Positions 1 to 8,757 are shown, numbered from the stretch's first letter. The stretch is DNA of 53,703 nucleotides from an uncultured Flavobacteriaceae bacterium (GCA_938020445.1 CALIIC010000195.1:1-53703), one strand, 5' to 3'. Made by a program: numbers and translations. The notes: generated by a model not told the origin, from the letters alone.

Positions 1-532
1 CATCGATGCTGTGGTATTGTCTGGCATGGGTCTCTTCATGCAATAACACTTCCTTGGGAATGGCCTTTGACTCAAAATTCTTTTTGTTGAGAAAAATATG
101 TTTGAAAAAAGTATGAGGCGCCATAAGTTCCCTAAGGAGTACATGGGTGACAAAGCCCGACTTGTATTTGGGGTTGTTGCGCACTCTTTGGATAATTTGA
201 AACAGGTTTCTGATAAATCGGAATCCAAAACCAATCACACCAATAAGATAGATAGACCAAAATACCAAAGAGAAATTAATAGTATCAATATCGCGGGCAG
301 GGGGTGTTTCCTGTACCAAAACGGCAACGTTCTCTACAGGATAGGTGACTTGTTCCACAACCATGGGGACGTATTCGGTAAAGACGACCAAGGGAATGAG
401 CAACGAAGCCATCATGGTTCCCAACAAATAGAACCGCTTGAAAAGGTGCATGTTCTCTTTTTCCAATAAAAACTTATAGAAGAGCAGAAAAATAGCCATG
501 CAAGCCCCGGACTTTAAGATGTACACTTCCAT
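1..532 (-). CDS. M56 family (BlaR1-like) membrane metallopeptidase, 3' end outside window
   Basis: About 177 N-terminal codons are present and the gene runs off the left edge. It starts at ATG 532, one base after the BlaI stop. Hydrophobic segments lie near residues 5-22, 37-60 and 80-100, and an HEETH motif (HExxH zinc peptidase signature) sits close to the window edge, followed by ARQYHS, as in M56 peptidases. In known BlaR1/MecR1 systems this membrane peptidase senses an envelope signal and leads to cleavage of the partner BlaI repressor; the ligand here is unknown. The position directly behind blaI supports a two-gene sensor-repressor operon. Many Bacteroidota M56 proteins carry a C-terminal TonB or other domain rather than a penicillin-binding domain, and that part is not visible. 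Confidence 0.88.
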   Translation of the reverse strand, partial: MEVYILKSGACMAIFLLFYKFLLEKENMHLFKRFYLLGTMMASLLIPLVVFTEYVPMVVEQVTYPVENVAVLVQETPPARDIDTINFSLVFWSIYLIGVIGFGFRFIRNLFQIIQRVRNNPKYKSGFVTHVLLRELMAPHTFFKHIFLNKKNFESKAIPKEVLLHEETHARQYHSID

Positions 533-533
533 A

Positions 534-899
534 CTATTTCTTTTTTAGTTCTTGATCAATGAGTTTCTTAAGATCTTCGAGTTCCGTTTTGCTCAAATCG
601 GTCTCTTGCGTAAAAAAAGAAGCGAACTGCCCTGCACTATCATTGAAGAAATTTTTGATGAGTCCGTTTACATGCTTCGAAAAATAGTCTTTCTTTCGCA
701 CCAACGGATAGTATTCGCGTGCTCTGCCAAAAAGGGTATAGGCTACAAAACCTTTATCGGTCATGCGCTTTAATAAGGTGGCGATGGTTGTTGTGGCCGG
801 TTTGGGGTCTTCGTACGCCTCGAGCAGATCTTTCATAAAGGCCTTTTTCTGCTTCCACAAAATATTCATGAGTTCTTCCTCCGATTTTGACAATTGCAT
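534..899 (-). CDS. BlaI/MecI/CopY family transcriptional repressor
   Basis: This 121-residue winged-helix protein begins MQLSKSEEELMNILW, the usual start of the family, so the ATG at 899 is preferred over one 16 codons upstream. The HTH occupies about residues 5-70, with the pattern PATTTIATLLKRMTDKG in the recognition region. The C-terminal helices serve dimerisation in the family. The M56 peptidase gene follows after one base. Two palindromic CTACA-type sites overlap the predicted promoter, which fits autorepression relieved by proteolysis. The target set beyond its own operon is unknown. Confidence 0.9.
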   Translation of the reverse strand: MQLSKSEEELMNILWKQKKAFMKDLLEAYEDPKPATTTIATLLKRMTDKGFVAYTLFGRAREYYPLVRKKDYFSKHVNGLIKNFFNDSAGQFASFFTQETDLSKTELEDLKKLIDQELKKK

Positions 900-921
900 A
901 TACGGGATGTTTATTATTGCT

Positions 922-961
922 CTACAAACATAGAACAAATATTTCAATTCTACAAATGTAG
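922..961 (-). promoter_or_regulatory. BlaI operators overlapping the blaI promoter
   Basis: CTACAAATGTAG (950-961) is a palindrome with 5-bp arms and a 2-bp centre, and CTACAAACATAG (922-933) is a weaker copy. Both match the TACA/TGTA core known for BlaI/MecI operators. On the minus strand a -33 TTG (953-955), a 20-base spacer and TATGTTTG (925-932) form a Bacteroidota-type promoter. The two operators cover these boxes, which would give tight autorepression. Centres are 28 bp apart. Confidence 0.75.
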
Positions 962-1076
962 AGTATGAAAATCCGTCAAAATCCGCTAATTAGATCGGTG
1001 TGTTGTACATAAATGGTCAAGTGTAAACGTCCTAATATACGGCCGAGTAGTATAGTTTTAGGGTGCTTAGGTTTTC

Positions 1077-1622
1077 TTAGGACCTAAGTTCTCTTGAGCT
1101 TGCCAAAATTGATAGTAAGGCCGAGAAGAGACCCACAACCAATAAAAAGTTGCTGTTTAGGATGCCCATTTCCCAATGCAGCATTTTAAACAAAGAGGCG
1201 ATCACGATATAGACGGTAGCAAGATCGGCAAGAATATACGATAGGTCTTCCCTGCTAAAACTGCTTGCCAAAAGCGTTTGGTTCTGTGTAATTTCTTTAA
1301 GGGATGGTATAATTCTTTTGATGTATAGGATTAGAAAGGCTATGAGGGCCAATTTGGTGGTCAAGTCGGGTAGGTATGTGTATGGTGCATCAAAAAGGCT
1401 GCATATATAATTGCATGCGAAGGATGTTATCAGTACCAATCTTGCATAATCTAAGGGCTCCCTTGCTTCTTTTTGAAATAATTGAATACTAAGAAAAATA
1501 ACCATGCCCAGCACCCCCAGCATCGTTAGGAATGAGGGAATGATATGAAAGAGCGCGCCGAAAACGGTCACCGAAATACTTAACCTGAAAAACAGGTCGG
1601 TTTTTTCTTTGGAAATAAACAT
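1077..1622 (-). CDS. GldL-like multi-pass membrane protein (paralogue 1)
   Basis: This 181-residue protein has about five hydrophobic segments. A late ASLFKMLHWEMG motif resembles the K-x2-HW signature of the N-terminal membrane hairpin of gliding-motility protein GldL. Its N-terminus (MFISKEKTDLFFRLSI) is clearly related to that of the adjacent gene (MFIAKQHTHFFLRASI). The first motif copy, expected near residue 25, is degenerate here (LFHIIPS). There is no signal peptide and no soluble domain. The role is unknown; a gliding or T9SS function should not be assumed from this similarity. Confidence 0.7.
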   Translation of the reverse strand: MFISKEKTDLFFRLSISVTVFGALFHIIPSFLTMLGVLGMVIFLSIQLFQKEAREPLDYARLVLITSFACNYICSLFDAPYTYLPDLTTKLALIAFLILYIKRIIPSLKEITQNQTLLASSFSREDLSYILADLATVYIVIASLFKMLHWEMGILNSNFLLVVGLFSALLSILASSRELRS

Positions 1623-1715
1623 GATGACTAAGTAGGTTACATTTGGTCAATCCATAACGAAAAGAAAGCTGTTTTAGTGCGGTGTATACTAATTTTAAAA
1701 CTGCGAATACGCGAC

Positions 1716-2270
1716 CTATCTTTCTTGAGAGGGGAATAGTACGGCTATCGCAGCAGCCAATAGGCCAACAAAAAGTAGCATGTTGCCCGTGATAAAATAG
1801 AATTCCCAATGTAAAATCTTCAGTAACGCCCCGACGATGATTCCGATTGCGCTAAGGCCATACAAAAGAGTGGAAACTCCTTTTCTATTGACGGTTTTTG
1901 AAGCTTGCGTACCTTCAACTTCAAGCGTATTCTCTTTAGGGTATAGTACTTCACGAACGTATGCTATCAAGAACAGCAGTAAACCAAGTTGCGTACCCAT
2001 TGTAAATAAGTATCCGTAGGCCAAGTGAAATACGCGAAAGGTGTAATGCAGTAAAAAAGATAGCAACAAAAATAATTTGGTATAGTCAAGGAACGATTTG
2101 GGGTTCTTTTGCAAAAATCGCAAGCTATAGAAAATGGCAATGCCTATGCCACCCGTAAGCAGCAATACGGAGGCTCCCGACCAATGCATTGTTTTAAAAA
2201 GAGCACCTACTAAGAGAATGGCGATACTCGCTCTTAAGAAGAAATGTGTATGTTGTTTGGCAATGAACAT
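1716..2270 (-). CDS. GldL-like multi-pass membrane protein (paralogue 2, two HW motifs)
   Basis: This 184-residue polytopic protein contains two copies of a GldL_N-like hairpin motif, VGALFKTMHW near residue 21 and VGALLKILHW near residue 144, so it looks like an internal duplication of one membrane unit. It lies directly upstream of its paralogue on the same strand, separated by about 90 bases, suggesting tandem gene duplication. The two proteins may form a hetero-oligomer, but that is inference. No enzymatic motif is visible. Confidence 0.72.
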   Translation of the reverse strand: MFIAKQHTHFFLRASIAILLVGALFKTMHWSGASVLLLTGGIGIAIFYSLRFLQKNPKSFLDYTKLFLLLSFLLHYTFRVFHLAYGYLFTMGTQLGLLLFLIAYVREVLYPKENTLEVEGTQASKTVNRKGVSTLLYGLSAIGIIVGALLKILHWEFYFITGNMLLFVGLLAAAIAVLFPSQER

Positions 2271-2399
2271 GGTGCGAACGGGCTATTGAATTACCATAAC
2301 GAAAAAAAAGTGCCAAAAGTGCCACCAACCATAGTTGAGGAAAGATGATGCCATTTTTTCTTTTGGAAAAGCATAAGTTTGCCTGCGACAAATACAACA

Positions 2400-2978
2400 A
2401 TGGACATACAGAAAGAATTGGAAGGCAGGAGTGGTGTACAGTGTGAACTCTGTGGGACCAAAGAGGGTTTACAAGTTTATGAGGTGCCGCCGAAATCTAC
2501 AGTAGGATTAGATGGCAGTCTGTTGGGCTGTGCTACCTGTATTGGGCAGATCGAAACCCCGGAAACTACCGACGCCAACCATTGGCGTTGTTTAAATGAC
2601 AGTATGTGGAGTGAACACGATGCGGTAAAGGTAGTTGCTTGGCGCATGCTCTCTCGCTTAAAAGGGGAAGGCTGGTCTCAAGATTTGTTAGATATGATGT
2701 ATTTGGAAGACGATGCCTTAAAATGGGCAAAAGCCACGGGGGAAGGAGAAGAGGAAAGTGAGAAAATCATTCATAGAGATGTGAACGGGGTAGTGCTCCA
2801 AAATGGGGACAGCGTGGTATTGATCAAAGATTTAAAAGTAAAAGGATCAAGTATGGTCGCCAAGCAAGGCACCGCCGTACGACGTATTTCCGTGGACCGG
2901 GAAAATGCCGAATTTATAGAAGGGAAAGTAGGCCCCACACAAATTGTGATTATTACCAAATACGTGAAAAAGTTATGA
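2400..2978 (+). CDS. PhnA family zinc-ribbon protein
   Basis: This 192-residue protein (start MDIQKELEGRSG chosen at 2400) has an N-terminal zinc ribbon with C15/C18 (CELC) and C44/C47 (CATC). The C-terminal PhnA-type SH3-like domain, from about residue 124, contains HRDVNGVVLQNGDSVVLIKD. PhnA-family proteins were named for proximity to phosphonate genes, but no phosphonate genes occur here and the biochemical role in Bacteroidota is unclear. It is transcribed alone, opposite to its neighbours. Confidence 0.88.
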   Translation: MDIQKELEGRSGVQCELCGTKEGLQVYEVPPKSTVGLDGSLLGCATCIGQIETPETTDANHWRCLNDSMWSEHDAVKVVAWRMLSRLKGEGWSQDLLDMMYLEDDALKWAKATGEGEEESEKIIHRDVNGVVLQNGDSVVLIKDLKVKGSSMVAKQGTAVRRISVDRENAEFIEGKVGPTQIVIITKYVKKL

Positions 2979-3024
2979 GTTCAACGCGCTGGCCTATGAT
3001 TGCAAATGGTAATTTAACTCATAA

Positions 3025-4413
3025 CTACGAACTCATTTCCTTGAAATACTGATAGAAATACGGTATTGTTTCTATGCCCTTTAAGTAATTCCACACCCCA
3101 AAATGTTCGTTAGGGGAGTGGATTGCATCGCTATCCAGGCCAAAGCCCATTAAAATGGTCTTGCTCTTTAATTCTTTTTCAAAAAGTGCTACAATGGGAA
3201 TGCTACCACCACTGCGTTGTGGAATCGGTTTTTTGCCAAAGGTGGTCTCATAGGCCTTGGATGCCGCTTGGTACCCGATGGTATTAATGGGGGTTACATA
3301 GCCTTGTCCGCCATGATGTGGGGTTACTTTTACGCTGACACCCTTCGGGGCAATGCTTTCAAAATGGGTTTTGAACAATTGGGTAATTTCTTCCCAATCT
3401 TGGTGGGGCACCAACCGCATTGAAATTTTTGCGTAGGCCTTGCTAGCGATGACCGTTTTGGCACCTTCACCGGTATAGCCTCCCCAAATACCATTCACAT
3501 CTAAGGTGGGGCGTATGGCGTTGCGTTCGTTGGTCAGGTACCCTTTTTCACCATATACGGAGTCGATCTTAAGGGCATTTTGATAGTCCTCCAGGCTAAA
3601 AGGGGCCTTGGCCATTTCTGCTCTTTCTTCCGCCGAGAGTTCCTCTACCTTCTCATAAAAACCAGGTATGGTAATGTGGTTGTTTTCGTCATGCAAGGAA
3701 GCGATCATTTTGGTAAGTACATTGATCGGGTTTGCGACTGCCCCGCCATAAAGCCCCGAATGTAGGTCCCTATTGGGGCCGGTTACTTCTACCTCCACAT
3801 AGCTAAGGCCACGCAGTCCGGTGGTAATAGAAGGTACATCGTTGGCGATCATTCCTGTATCCGAAATCAAGATAATATCGTTCGCTAATTTTGCCTGGTT
3901 TTGGGCAACAAAATCAGCTAGGCTTTTGCTACCTACTTCTTCTTCTCCTTCGATCATGAATTTTACATTGCAGGGCAGTTGGCCAGTAGCGATCATAAAC
4001 TCAACTGCTTTCACATGCATATACATTTGCCCTTTGTCGTCACAAGCGCCTCGGGCAAAAATGGCCCCCTCGGGATGCAGTTCGGTTTTTTTGATAACCG
4101 GTTCAAAAGGGGGGGAGGTCCAAAGGTCGATCGGGTCTGCCGGTTGTACATCATAATGACCGTACACCAATACGGTAGGCAAGGAGGGGTCTAATATTTT
4201 TTCGGCATAGATGATGGGATATCCGGCGGTCTCACAAATTTCAACAGCTTCGCAACCGGCTTTTTCCAAGGCTCCTTTAATCGCTTCGGCCGTGTTATAA
4301 ACATCCTGCGAAAAAGCGGGGTCAGCACTTACCGATGGTATCTTGAGCAATTCGATCAGTTCCTCTAAAAAACGCTGTTTGTGTTGTGCCATGTAGGCCG
4401 TAATATCCTTCAT
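3025..4413 (-). CDS. M20 family dipeptidase (carnosinase-like)
   Basis: This 462-residue metallopeptidase hydrolyses dipeptides with two metal ions in the known family. The expected residues are visible: H86 and D88 in YGHYDVQP, bridging D125 in ARGACDDKG, catalytic E158 and ligand E159 in EGEEEVGS, D185 in SDTGM and H432 near the C-terminus. The dimerisation (lid) domain spans about residues 200-370, with HSGLYGG. There is no signal peptide, so it is cytoplasmic. Length and motif spacing match the CNDP/carnosinase branch. It stands alone on its strand upstream of the tRNA gene. Confidence 0.93.
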   Translation of the reverse strand: MKDITAYMAQHKQRFLEELIELLKIPSVSADPAFSQDVYNTAEAIKGALEKAGCEAVEICETAGYPIIYAEKILDPSLPTVLVYGHYDVQPADPIDLWTSPPFEPVIKKTELHPEGAIFARGACDDKGQMYMHVKAVEFMIATGQLPCNVKFMIEGEEEVGSKSLADFVAQNQAKLANDIILISDTGMIANDVPSITTGLRGLSYVEVEVTGPNRDLHSGLYGGAVANPINVLTKMIASLHDENNHITIPGFYEKVEELSAEERAEMAKAPFSLEDYQNALKIDSVYGEKGYLTNERNAIRPTLDVNGIWGGYTGEGAKTVIASKAYAKISMRLVPHQDWEEITQLFKTHFESIAPKGVSVKVTPHHGGQGYVTPINTIGYQAASKAYETTFGKKPIPQRSGGSIPIVALFEKELKSKTILMGFGLDSDAIHSPNEHFGVWNYLKGIETIPYFYQYFKEMSS

Positions 4414-4493
4414 AAATTTGTGTTTGGAATGGACATTAAAAATACTAAAAGAACTTTTTAAAGTTGAAGCATTTTTAAATTGATTTTTTGCTT

Positions 4494-4501
4494 TATATTT
4501 G
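4494..4501 (+). promoter_or_regulatory. -7 box of a probable tRNA promoter
   Basis: TATATTTG fits the Bacteroidota -7 consensus TAnnTTTG and is followed by GC, as is common in these promoters. No TTG occurs at the usual 17-23 base distance; the nearest one (4480-4482) is only 11 bases away. Between this box and the tRNA lie a short CCCG/CGGG hairpin followed by T5 (4505-4523) and an imperfect palindrome (4536-4559, arms CCTTC/GAAGG), both transcribed as leader if the start is correct. Confidence 0.4.
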
Positions 4502-4586
4502 CATCCCGAAATTACGGGTTTTTACAAAGACAGGCCCTTCTTCGCTAAAGCTATGAAGGACAAGTTTGATTGGATTACATATTGAT

Positions 4587-4668
4587 GCAGGCGTGGTGGA
4601 ATTGGTAGACACGCCAGACTTAGGATCTGGTGCCGCAAGGTGTGAGAGTTCGAGTCTCTCCGCCTGTA
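4587..4668 (+). tRNA. tRNA-Leu (anticodon UAG)
   Basis: The 82-nt cloverleaf with a long variable arm folds fully. The acceptor stem GCAGGCG/CGCCTGT has a G-U closing pair and discriminator A4668. The anticodon stem is CCAGA/TCTGG with loop CTTAGGA and anticodon TAG at 4621-4623. The T arm is GAGAG-TTCGAGT-CTCTC. CCA is not encoded. The 3' half is duplicated at 9280-9331, so this gene marks the left end of an integrated island and remains intact. Confidence 0.97.
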
Positions 4669-4695
4669 CTTTTTCAACTGTGAAATTACAGTCAT

Positions 4696-4724
4696 AAAAC
4701 CTCTCAAAATTGAGAGGTTTTTTT
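4696..4724 (+). terminator. Rho-independent terminator of tRNA-Leu
   Basis: AACCTCTCAA / TTGAGAGGTT form a 10-bp stem flanked by A4 and T7 runs, 30 bases after the tRNA 3' end. The arrangement would also work in reverse. Confidence 0.85.
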
Positions 4725-4730
4725 GTTTGG

Positions 4731-4749
4731 GTACAACATAGGTACAACA
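4731..4749 (+). repeat. Left subterminal island repeat (possible recombinase arm site)
   Basis: GTACAACATAGGTACAACA contains two GTACAACA units 11 bp (one helical turn) apart. An identical copy in the same orientation lies at 9164-9182, and the TTTGTTTG just upstream is also shared. Position just inside the island ends resembles arm-type binding sites of tyrosine recombinases. That assignment is inference. Confidence 0.7.
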
Positions 4750-4934
4750 TTTTGAGTTTTTAGTGCATCAAATTGAATCTGTACCTAATTGATATCAAAT
4801 GCTTTCAGATTTATTTAAAGGTCTCAGTTTGGTTAGAATTTAAATAAGTCTATTATAAAAACCTCTGAAGTTATGGGTTTTATGACAATCATTTTTGGTA
4901 TAATGTGTTCAATACGCTTGTGGAGTAATAATTT

Positions 4935-6065
4935 ATGAATCTAAACCTGACCGCAACCATACTACTTTTTGGCTTACTACAAAGCGCAGTAATGATATTT
5001 CTTATATTAAGGAATAGAAATTTGAAACTGATACCTAACAGGTTACTTATTGCACTATTACTTGTCGTAGGTTTTTCTCTTCTTCCAACATTATTTGGAA
5101 ATTTAGGATTTATAGAACAAAATGATTTTCTAAGGTTTTTACCATTCAACTTGGTGATTTTTATCTTTCCTTTATTGTACCTCTATTTTAAGTCTATTTT
5201 GAATTACTCTTTTCGGTTTAATTCTAAAAATTTCCTTCATTTAGTTATACCTCTTGTTTTCACTGCTTACCATATTCTAATTTGGATAGGCAGTTTGTCT
5301 GTTTCTTCTGAATTGAAAGGAGCTTGGATTATACGATATGGGTATTTCGAGATTCAACTATTACATAATATCACTCTTTTATTGTTCCTTTTTGGTTATA
5401 CAATTATGTCATACTTGGAGCTAAGGAATTATGAAACAAATACTATTTCAAAAGCAGCAGAAAAATATCGTACCTGGATGCTGACTTTGTTGGGTCTATT
5501 TTTCATTGGGGTTCTATTTGAATTGGTTACTACTCTTCTGGGTAAGATTTACGGTTATTGGAAGAGTTCACCAGTTGATGATTGGCTGGGCTTCTCGTTA
5601 ACGATGATAGTTAAAATATATAATGGAGTAGTATTGTATATTATGTCTTTCGCGAGTTATTTATCATACTCAAATCCTAAATTAAAAAAACAAAATATAA
5701 GTAAAGCGGTAGTTGAAGAGCAAGTAAAATCGATTTTACATATGATGGAGGCTAAAAAACCTTTTCTAAGCGCAGACTTTTCCCTATCAACATTTGCAGA
5801 ACTAATGGAAACCAACCCTAGTACTTTATCGAACTTTCTCAACAATTATTTAGATACTTCTTTTAATGATTTTACAAATAAATATCGAGTTGAAGAAGTA
5901 AAGGAAAAACTTAGAAAAGGATTATACAAGAGCCTAACTCTAGAATATATTGCAGAAGACTCCGGGTTTAAATCTAAAACCACTTTTTATAGAGCATTCT
6001 CCAAGTTTTCATCACAAACTCCCAAAGAATATATCAGACAATTAGAAAAGAAAAAAGTTTCATAA
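4935..6065 (+). CDS. AraC family regulator with multi-pass membrane N-terminus
   Basis: This 376-residue protein has seven likely transmembrane helices in residues 1-245 and a C-terminal AraC-type double HTH (about residues 270-370, with the second-HTH pattern IAEDSGFKSKTTFYRAF and a terminal PKEYIRQLE). This architecture is frequent in Flavobacteriaceae and acts as a membrane-bound one-component regulator with an unknown ligand. It is the first gene of the island. A leucine-rich-repeat gene follows after 77 bases and a serine hydrolase after that, which may be its targets. Codon use is AT-rich compared with genes before the tRNA. Confidence 0.9.
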   Translation: MNLNLTATILLFGLLQSAVMIFLILRNRNLKLIPNRLLIALLLVVGFSLLPTLFGNLGFIEQNDFLRFLPFNLVIFIFPLLYLYFKSILNYSFRFNSKNFLHLVIPLVFTAYHILIWIGSLSVSSELKGAWIIRYGYFEIQLLHNITLLLFLFGYTIMSYLELRNYETNTISKAAEKYRTWMLTLLGLFFIGVLFELVTTLLGKIYGYWKSSPVDDWLGFSLTMIVKIYNGVVLYIMSFASYLSYSNPKLKKQNISKAVVEEQVKSILHMMEAKKPFLSADFSLSTFAELMETNPSTLSNFLNNYLDTSFNDFTNKYRVEEVKEKLRKGLYKSLTLEYIAEDSGFKSKTTFYRAFSKFSSQTPKEYIRQLEKKKVS

Positions 6066-6142
6066 TATAATTTGAAACTTTTTTTAGTGGAACTTGTTAT
6101 TCTTAGCCAATATAGTTTTTGATTTTTGAAAAAAAATCATTG

Positions 6143-7342
6143 ATGATACATTCTTTAAAAATATCAGTTATAACTTTTATTTTAGGTTGCATAACTGTTG
6201 CCCATACACAAAGTAATAATGAACCTATTTTGGTCGAAGATTTCTATCTTGACCTTGCCATCAGAAGCTATCTGGATAAACCAACGGGAAAATTGACCAA
6301 GACTGACTTGGAATCGTTGACTCGCTTTGTAGCAGTAAGTAGAGGCATCACTTCTTTAAAAGGGTTGGAATATGCAAAAAACTTAAAATATTTAAGATTA
6401 GATAATAATAGAATAAAAAATCTAGCGCCTTTAAGAGAATTACAAAAACTAGAGGTGTTAAATATAAATGGTAATGAGATTTCCGACGTAACACCCATTA
6501 GGAATCTTGTAAATTTAAATTCACTGTCTTTTGATAGAAATAAAATATCTGATATATCATCACTTGTTTCACTTAAAAGAATACATAGTATTACCGGACA
6601 TTTTAATGATATATCAGATATATCTGTTATTAAAAACTGGAAGAAACTCACTCATTTCAATATGGGGTTTAATCAATTAAATGATATCTCACCTTTAAGT
6701 GGATTGAGTAACCTCAAAGGTATTTGGATTCCTGATAATAAGGTAGAAGAGATTGAAGCCGTTTCTGGATTAAAGGAACTAGAAATTCTAATACTTGAAA
6801 AGAATCCTGTTTCCGACGTTAGAGCAATGGATGGACTAAAAAAACTAGTTCAAGTAAACTTAATGGATACGGACGTTAAAGACTTCAGTCCTCTATCAAA
6901 TATAGAAAGTATAGGAGTATTGGTTCTTCAAAATAATCATCTCAGGGACTTAGACTTTCTTAAAAACCTGACCAACATTGAATGGCTAGATTTGAGGGGA
7001 AATAATATTGAAAGCATCGAAGTTCTAAAAAACCTAAAGAAGCTTAAAAAATTATTTTTGAGTAGTAATCAAATCAAATCGATTGTTCCCTTGTCTGAAT
7101 TGAATAATTTAAGATGGATGTTGTTGGCAAATAACGAAATTGATAATTTATGGCCACTATATAACTTGAAAAGCTTAACCGACATCTCAGTTCATAACAA
7201 CCGCTTAAATTCTACTGAATCCTTAGTTGCTATGAATGGTAAGGTTATAAAAAAACTTGAAGCAGAAGGCAAGTATGTTACAGCAGCTGACGAAAAGGTA
7301 AATTCTATATATGGGCTTGAACCCAGTAGGAAACTTGAATAA
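6143..7342 (+). CDS. Leucine-rich-repeat (SDS22/internalin-like) exported protein
   Basis: This 399-residue protein starts at ATG 6143 (MIHSLKISVITF), which gives a signal peptide ending near the AHTQS region. Residues from about 70 to 370 are a run of some thirteen 22-residue leucine-rich repeats with the pattern LxxLxxLxLxxNxIxDIxPL, typical of the SDS22/internalin group. Such repeats bind proteins or surfaces. There is no C-terminal T9SS sorting domain and no LPXTG, so it probably remains periplasmic. It sits between the island regulator and a serine hydrolase, possibly in one transcript. The ligand is unknown. Confidence 0.85.
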   Translation: MIHSLKISVITFILGCITVAHTQSNNEPILVEDFYLDLAIRSYLDKPTGKLTKTDLESLTRFVAVSRGITSLKGLEYAKNLKYLRLDNNRIKNLAPLRELQKLEVLNINGNEISDVTPIRNLVNLNSLSFDRNKISDISSLVSLKRIHSITGHFNDISDISVIKNWKKLTHFNMGFNQLNDISPLSGLSNLKGIWIPDNKVEEIEAVSGLKELEILILEKNPVSDVRAMDGLKKLVQVNLMDTDVKDFSPLSNIESIGVLVLQNNHLRDLDFLKNLTNIEWLDLRGNNIESIEVLKNLKKLKKLFLSSNQIKSIVPLSELNNLRWMLLANNEIDNLWPLYNLKSLTDISVHNNRLNSTESLVAMNGKVIKKLEAEGKYVTAADEKVNSIYGLEPSRKLE

Positions 7343-7434
7343 TTCTGGGTGCTTAAAAACAAAACAAATCTGTAACTTTTTGAATAAAGGTGTCGTCCCA
7401 TATTCAAAATCATATCATTAAACTCAAATATTTT

Positions 7435-8757
7435 ATGAAAAATCTAAAATTCCTTTTTCTTATCATTACCATTTACAGCTACGGTCAAGAAAAGAGCATA
7501 TATAAATTTGAACAAGAATTGCCCAAATGGCAGGAGCAATATAAGGTGCCAGCCGTTGCAATTGGAATTATTGAAAATGGGGACGTATCGTACACCAAAG
7601 TTTTTGGTGAACAAAGAATCGGTATACCCGCCAGTGACGAAAGCATATTCACGGTAGCTTCCCTAACAAAACCCATATTTTCTATTGTGGCTCTAAATTT
7701 AATATCAAATGGTAGATTATCACTTGACGAACCTCTTTATGAGTACCACCTAGACCCAGATTTAGAAGTTGATGACAATCTTAGAAAGTTGAATGCCAGA
7801 TTCGTTCTAAGCCACCAATCGGGTTTTGTCAACTGGCGAAATATGAGTCCTTCAAAGAAATTGGGTTTCAATTTTGAGCCTGGCAGTCAATATTTATATT
7901 CAGGCGAAGGTTATGAATACCTTCGCAAGGCCTTGGAAAATAAACTCGGAGATGATTTACCAAAATTAGCCGAAAATCTACTTTTTAAACCACTTGGACT
8001 GACCAACATAGCTTTTACTTGGAATCCTGAGTGGGATATGAAAAAGGTGGTATATCCGTATGATAAAAATTTTGGAGAGTATGAATACGCCCCAAGAACG
8101 GAGTTAAATGCTGCTGCCGGATTGCAGACCACTATTAAAGATTACACAGAAGTTTGTGCCTACGTACTAAATGGAGCTGGTTTGTCAAAATCTTTATTTG
8201 ATGAAATGGCTACACCTCAAGTTAAGGTTAAAGAGGACTTATATTACGGCTTAGGCTGGGAAGTGATACCCGAGCTCTCAAACAAAGAGTCTGTCATTAT
8301 GCATTCTGGTGACGAAAACGGCATTAAAACTTTTGTTGTGCTATTGCCTAAATCTAAAAAAGGTATGGTCATTTTTACAAATGCCAATGAAGGCTTTAAA
8401 GTATACCAGGAGGTCGTTGAATCATACCTGAATGAAGGCAAGGAAATCTTTGAAATTAAGAGCAAAAAAATGGTTCCTACTGAGAAATATGTGATTTCAA
8501 CGAACAACTTAAAAGATTACACGGGTACTTTTCAAATAAAGGAAAATGTGACTTTTAATATTGTTGAAGAAAATGGTAGGCTCAACTTGGTTATCCCAGG
8601 TCAAAAATCGGTTAGATTGGTTGCGCAATCAGAAAAGGTCTTTTTGGTTGATGAAGAATTGAAGGTAGAGTTTGTAAAAAACAGTAAACAATCTTATGAA
8701 AATGTAATTCTATATCAGTATGGCGTAAAATCTTATGAGGGTAAAAGGATTAAATAA
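7435..8757 (+). CDS. Serine hydrolase of the beta-lactamase/transpeptidase-like superfamily (class C type)
   Basis: This 440-residue exported protein starts at MKNLKFLFL (7435), with a signal peptide ending near SYGQ. The active-site SxxK motif appears as ASLTKP (about residue 76), the YxN/YxG position as YSGEGY, and HSGDENG replaces the KTG box. A C-terminal lipocalin-like extension (about residues 345-440) is common in the family. These enzymes act as esterases, D-aminopeptidases or beta-lactamases, and the substrate cannot be inferred. It is the last gene of the island. Confidence 0.88.
   Translation: MKNLKFLFLIITIYSYGQEKSIYKFEQELPKWQEQYKVPAVAIGIIENGDVSYTKVFGEQRIGIPASDESIFTVASLTKPIFSIVALNLISNGRLSLDEPLYEYHLDPDLEVDDNLRKLNARFVLSHQSGFVNWRNMSPSKKLGFNFEPGSQYLYSGEGYEYLRKALENKLGDDLPKLAENLLFKPLGLTNIAFTWNPEWDMKKVVYPYDKNFGEYEYAPRTELNAAAGLQTTIKDYTEVCAYVLNGAGLSKSLFDEMATPQVKVKEDLYYGLGWEVIPELSNKESVIMHSGDENGIKTFVVLLPKSKKGMVIFTNANEGFKVYQEVVESYLNEGKEIFEIKSKKMVPTEKYVISTNNLKDYTGTFQIKENVTFNIVEENGRLNLVIPGQKSVRLVAQSEKVFLVDEELKVEFVKNSKQSYENVILYQYGVKSYEGKRIK

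Noticed and set aside
98..469. 123-codon frame on the plus strand at the left edge
   Set aside because: It lies antisense to the clear M56 peptidase frame with its HExxH motif and has no features of its own.
4505..4523. Terminator between the tRNA promoter and the tRNA
   Set aside because: The stem is only 4 bp; a working terminator here would block tRNA expression. The T5 run is noted only as part of the leader.
4889..5149. 86-codon minus-strand frame over the start of the island AraC gene
   Set aside because: The plus-strand frame has clear membrane helices and an AraC domain; the minus frame is its shadow.
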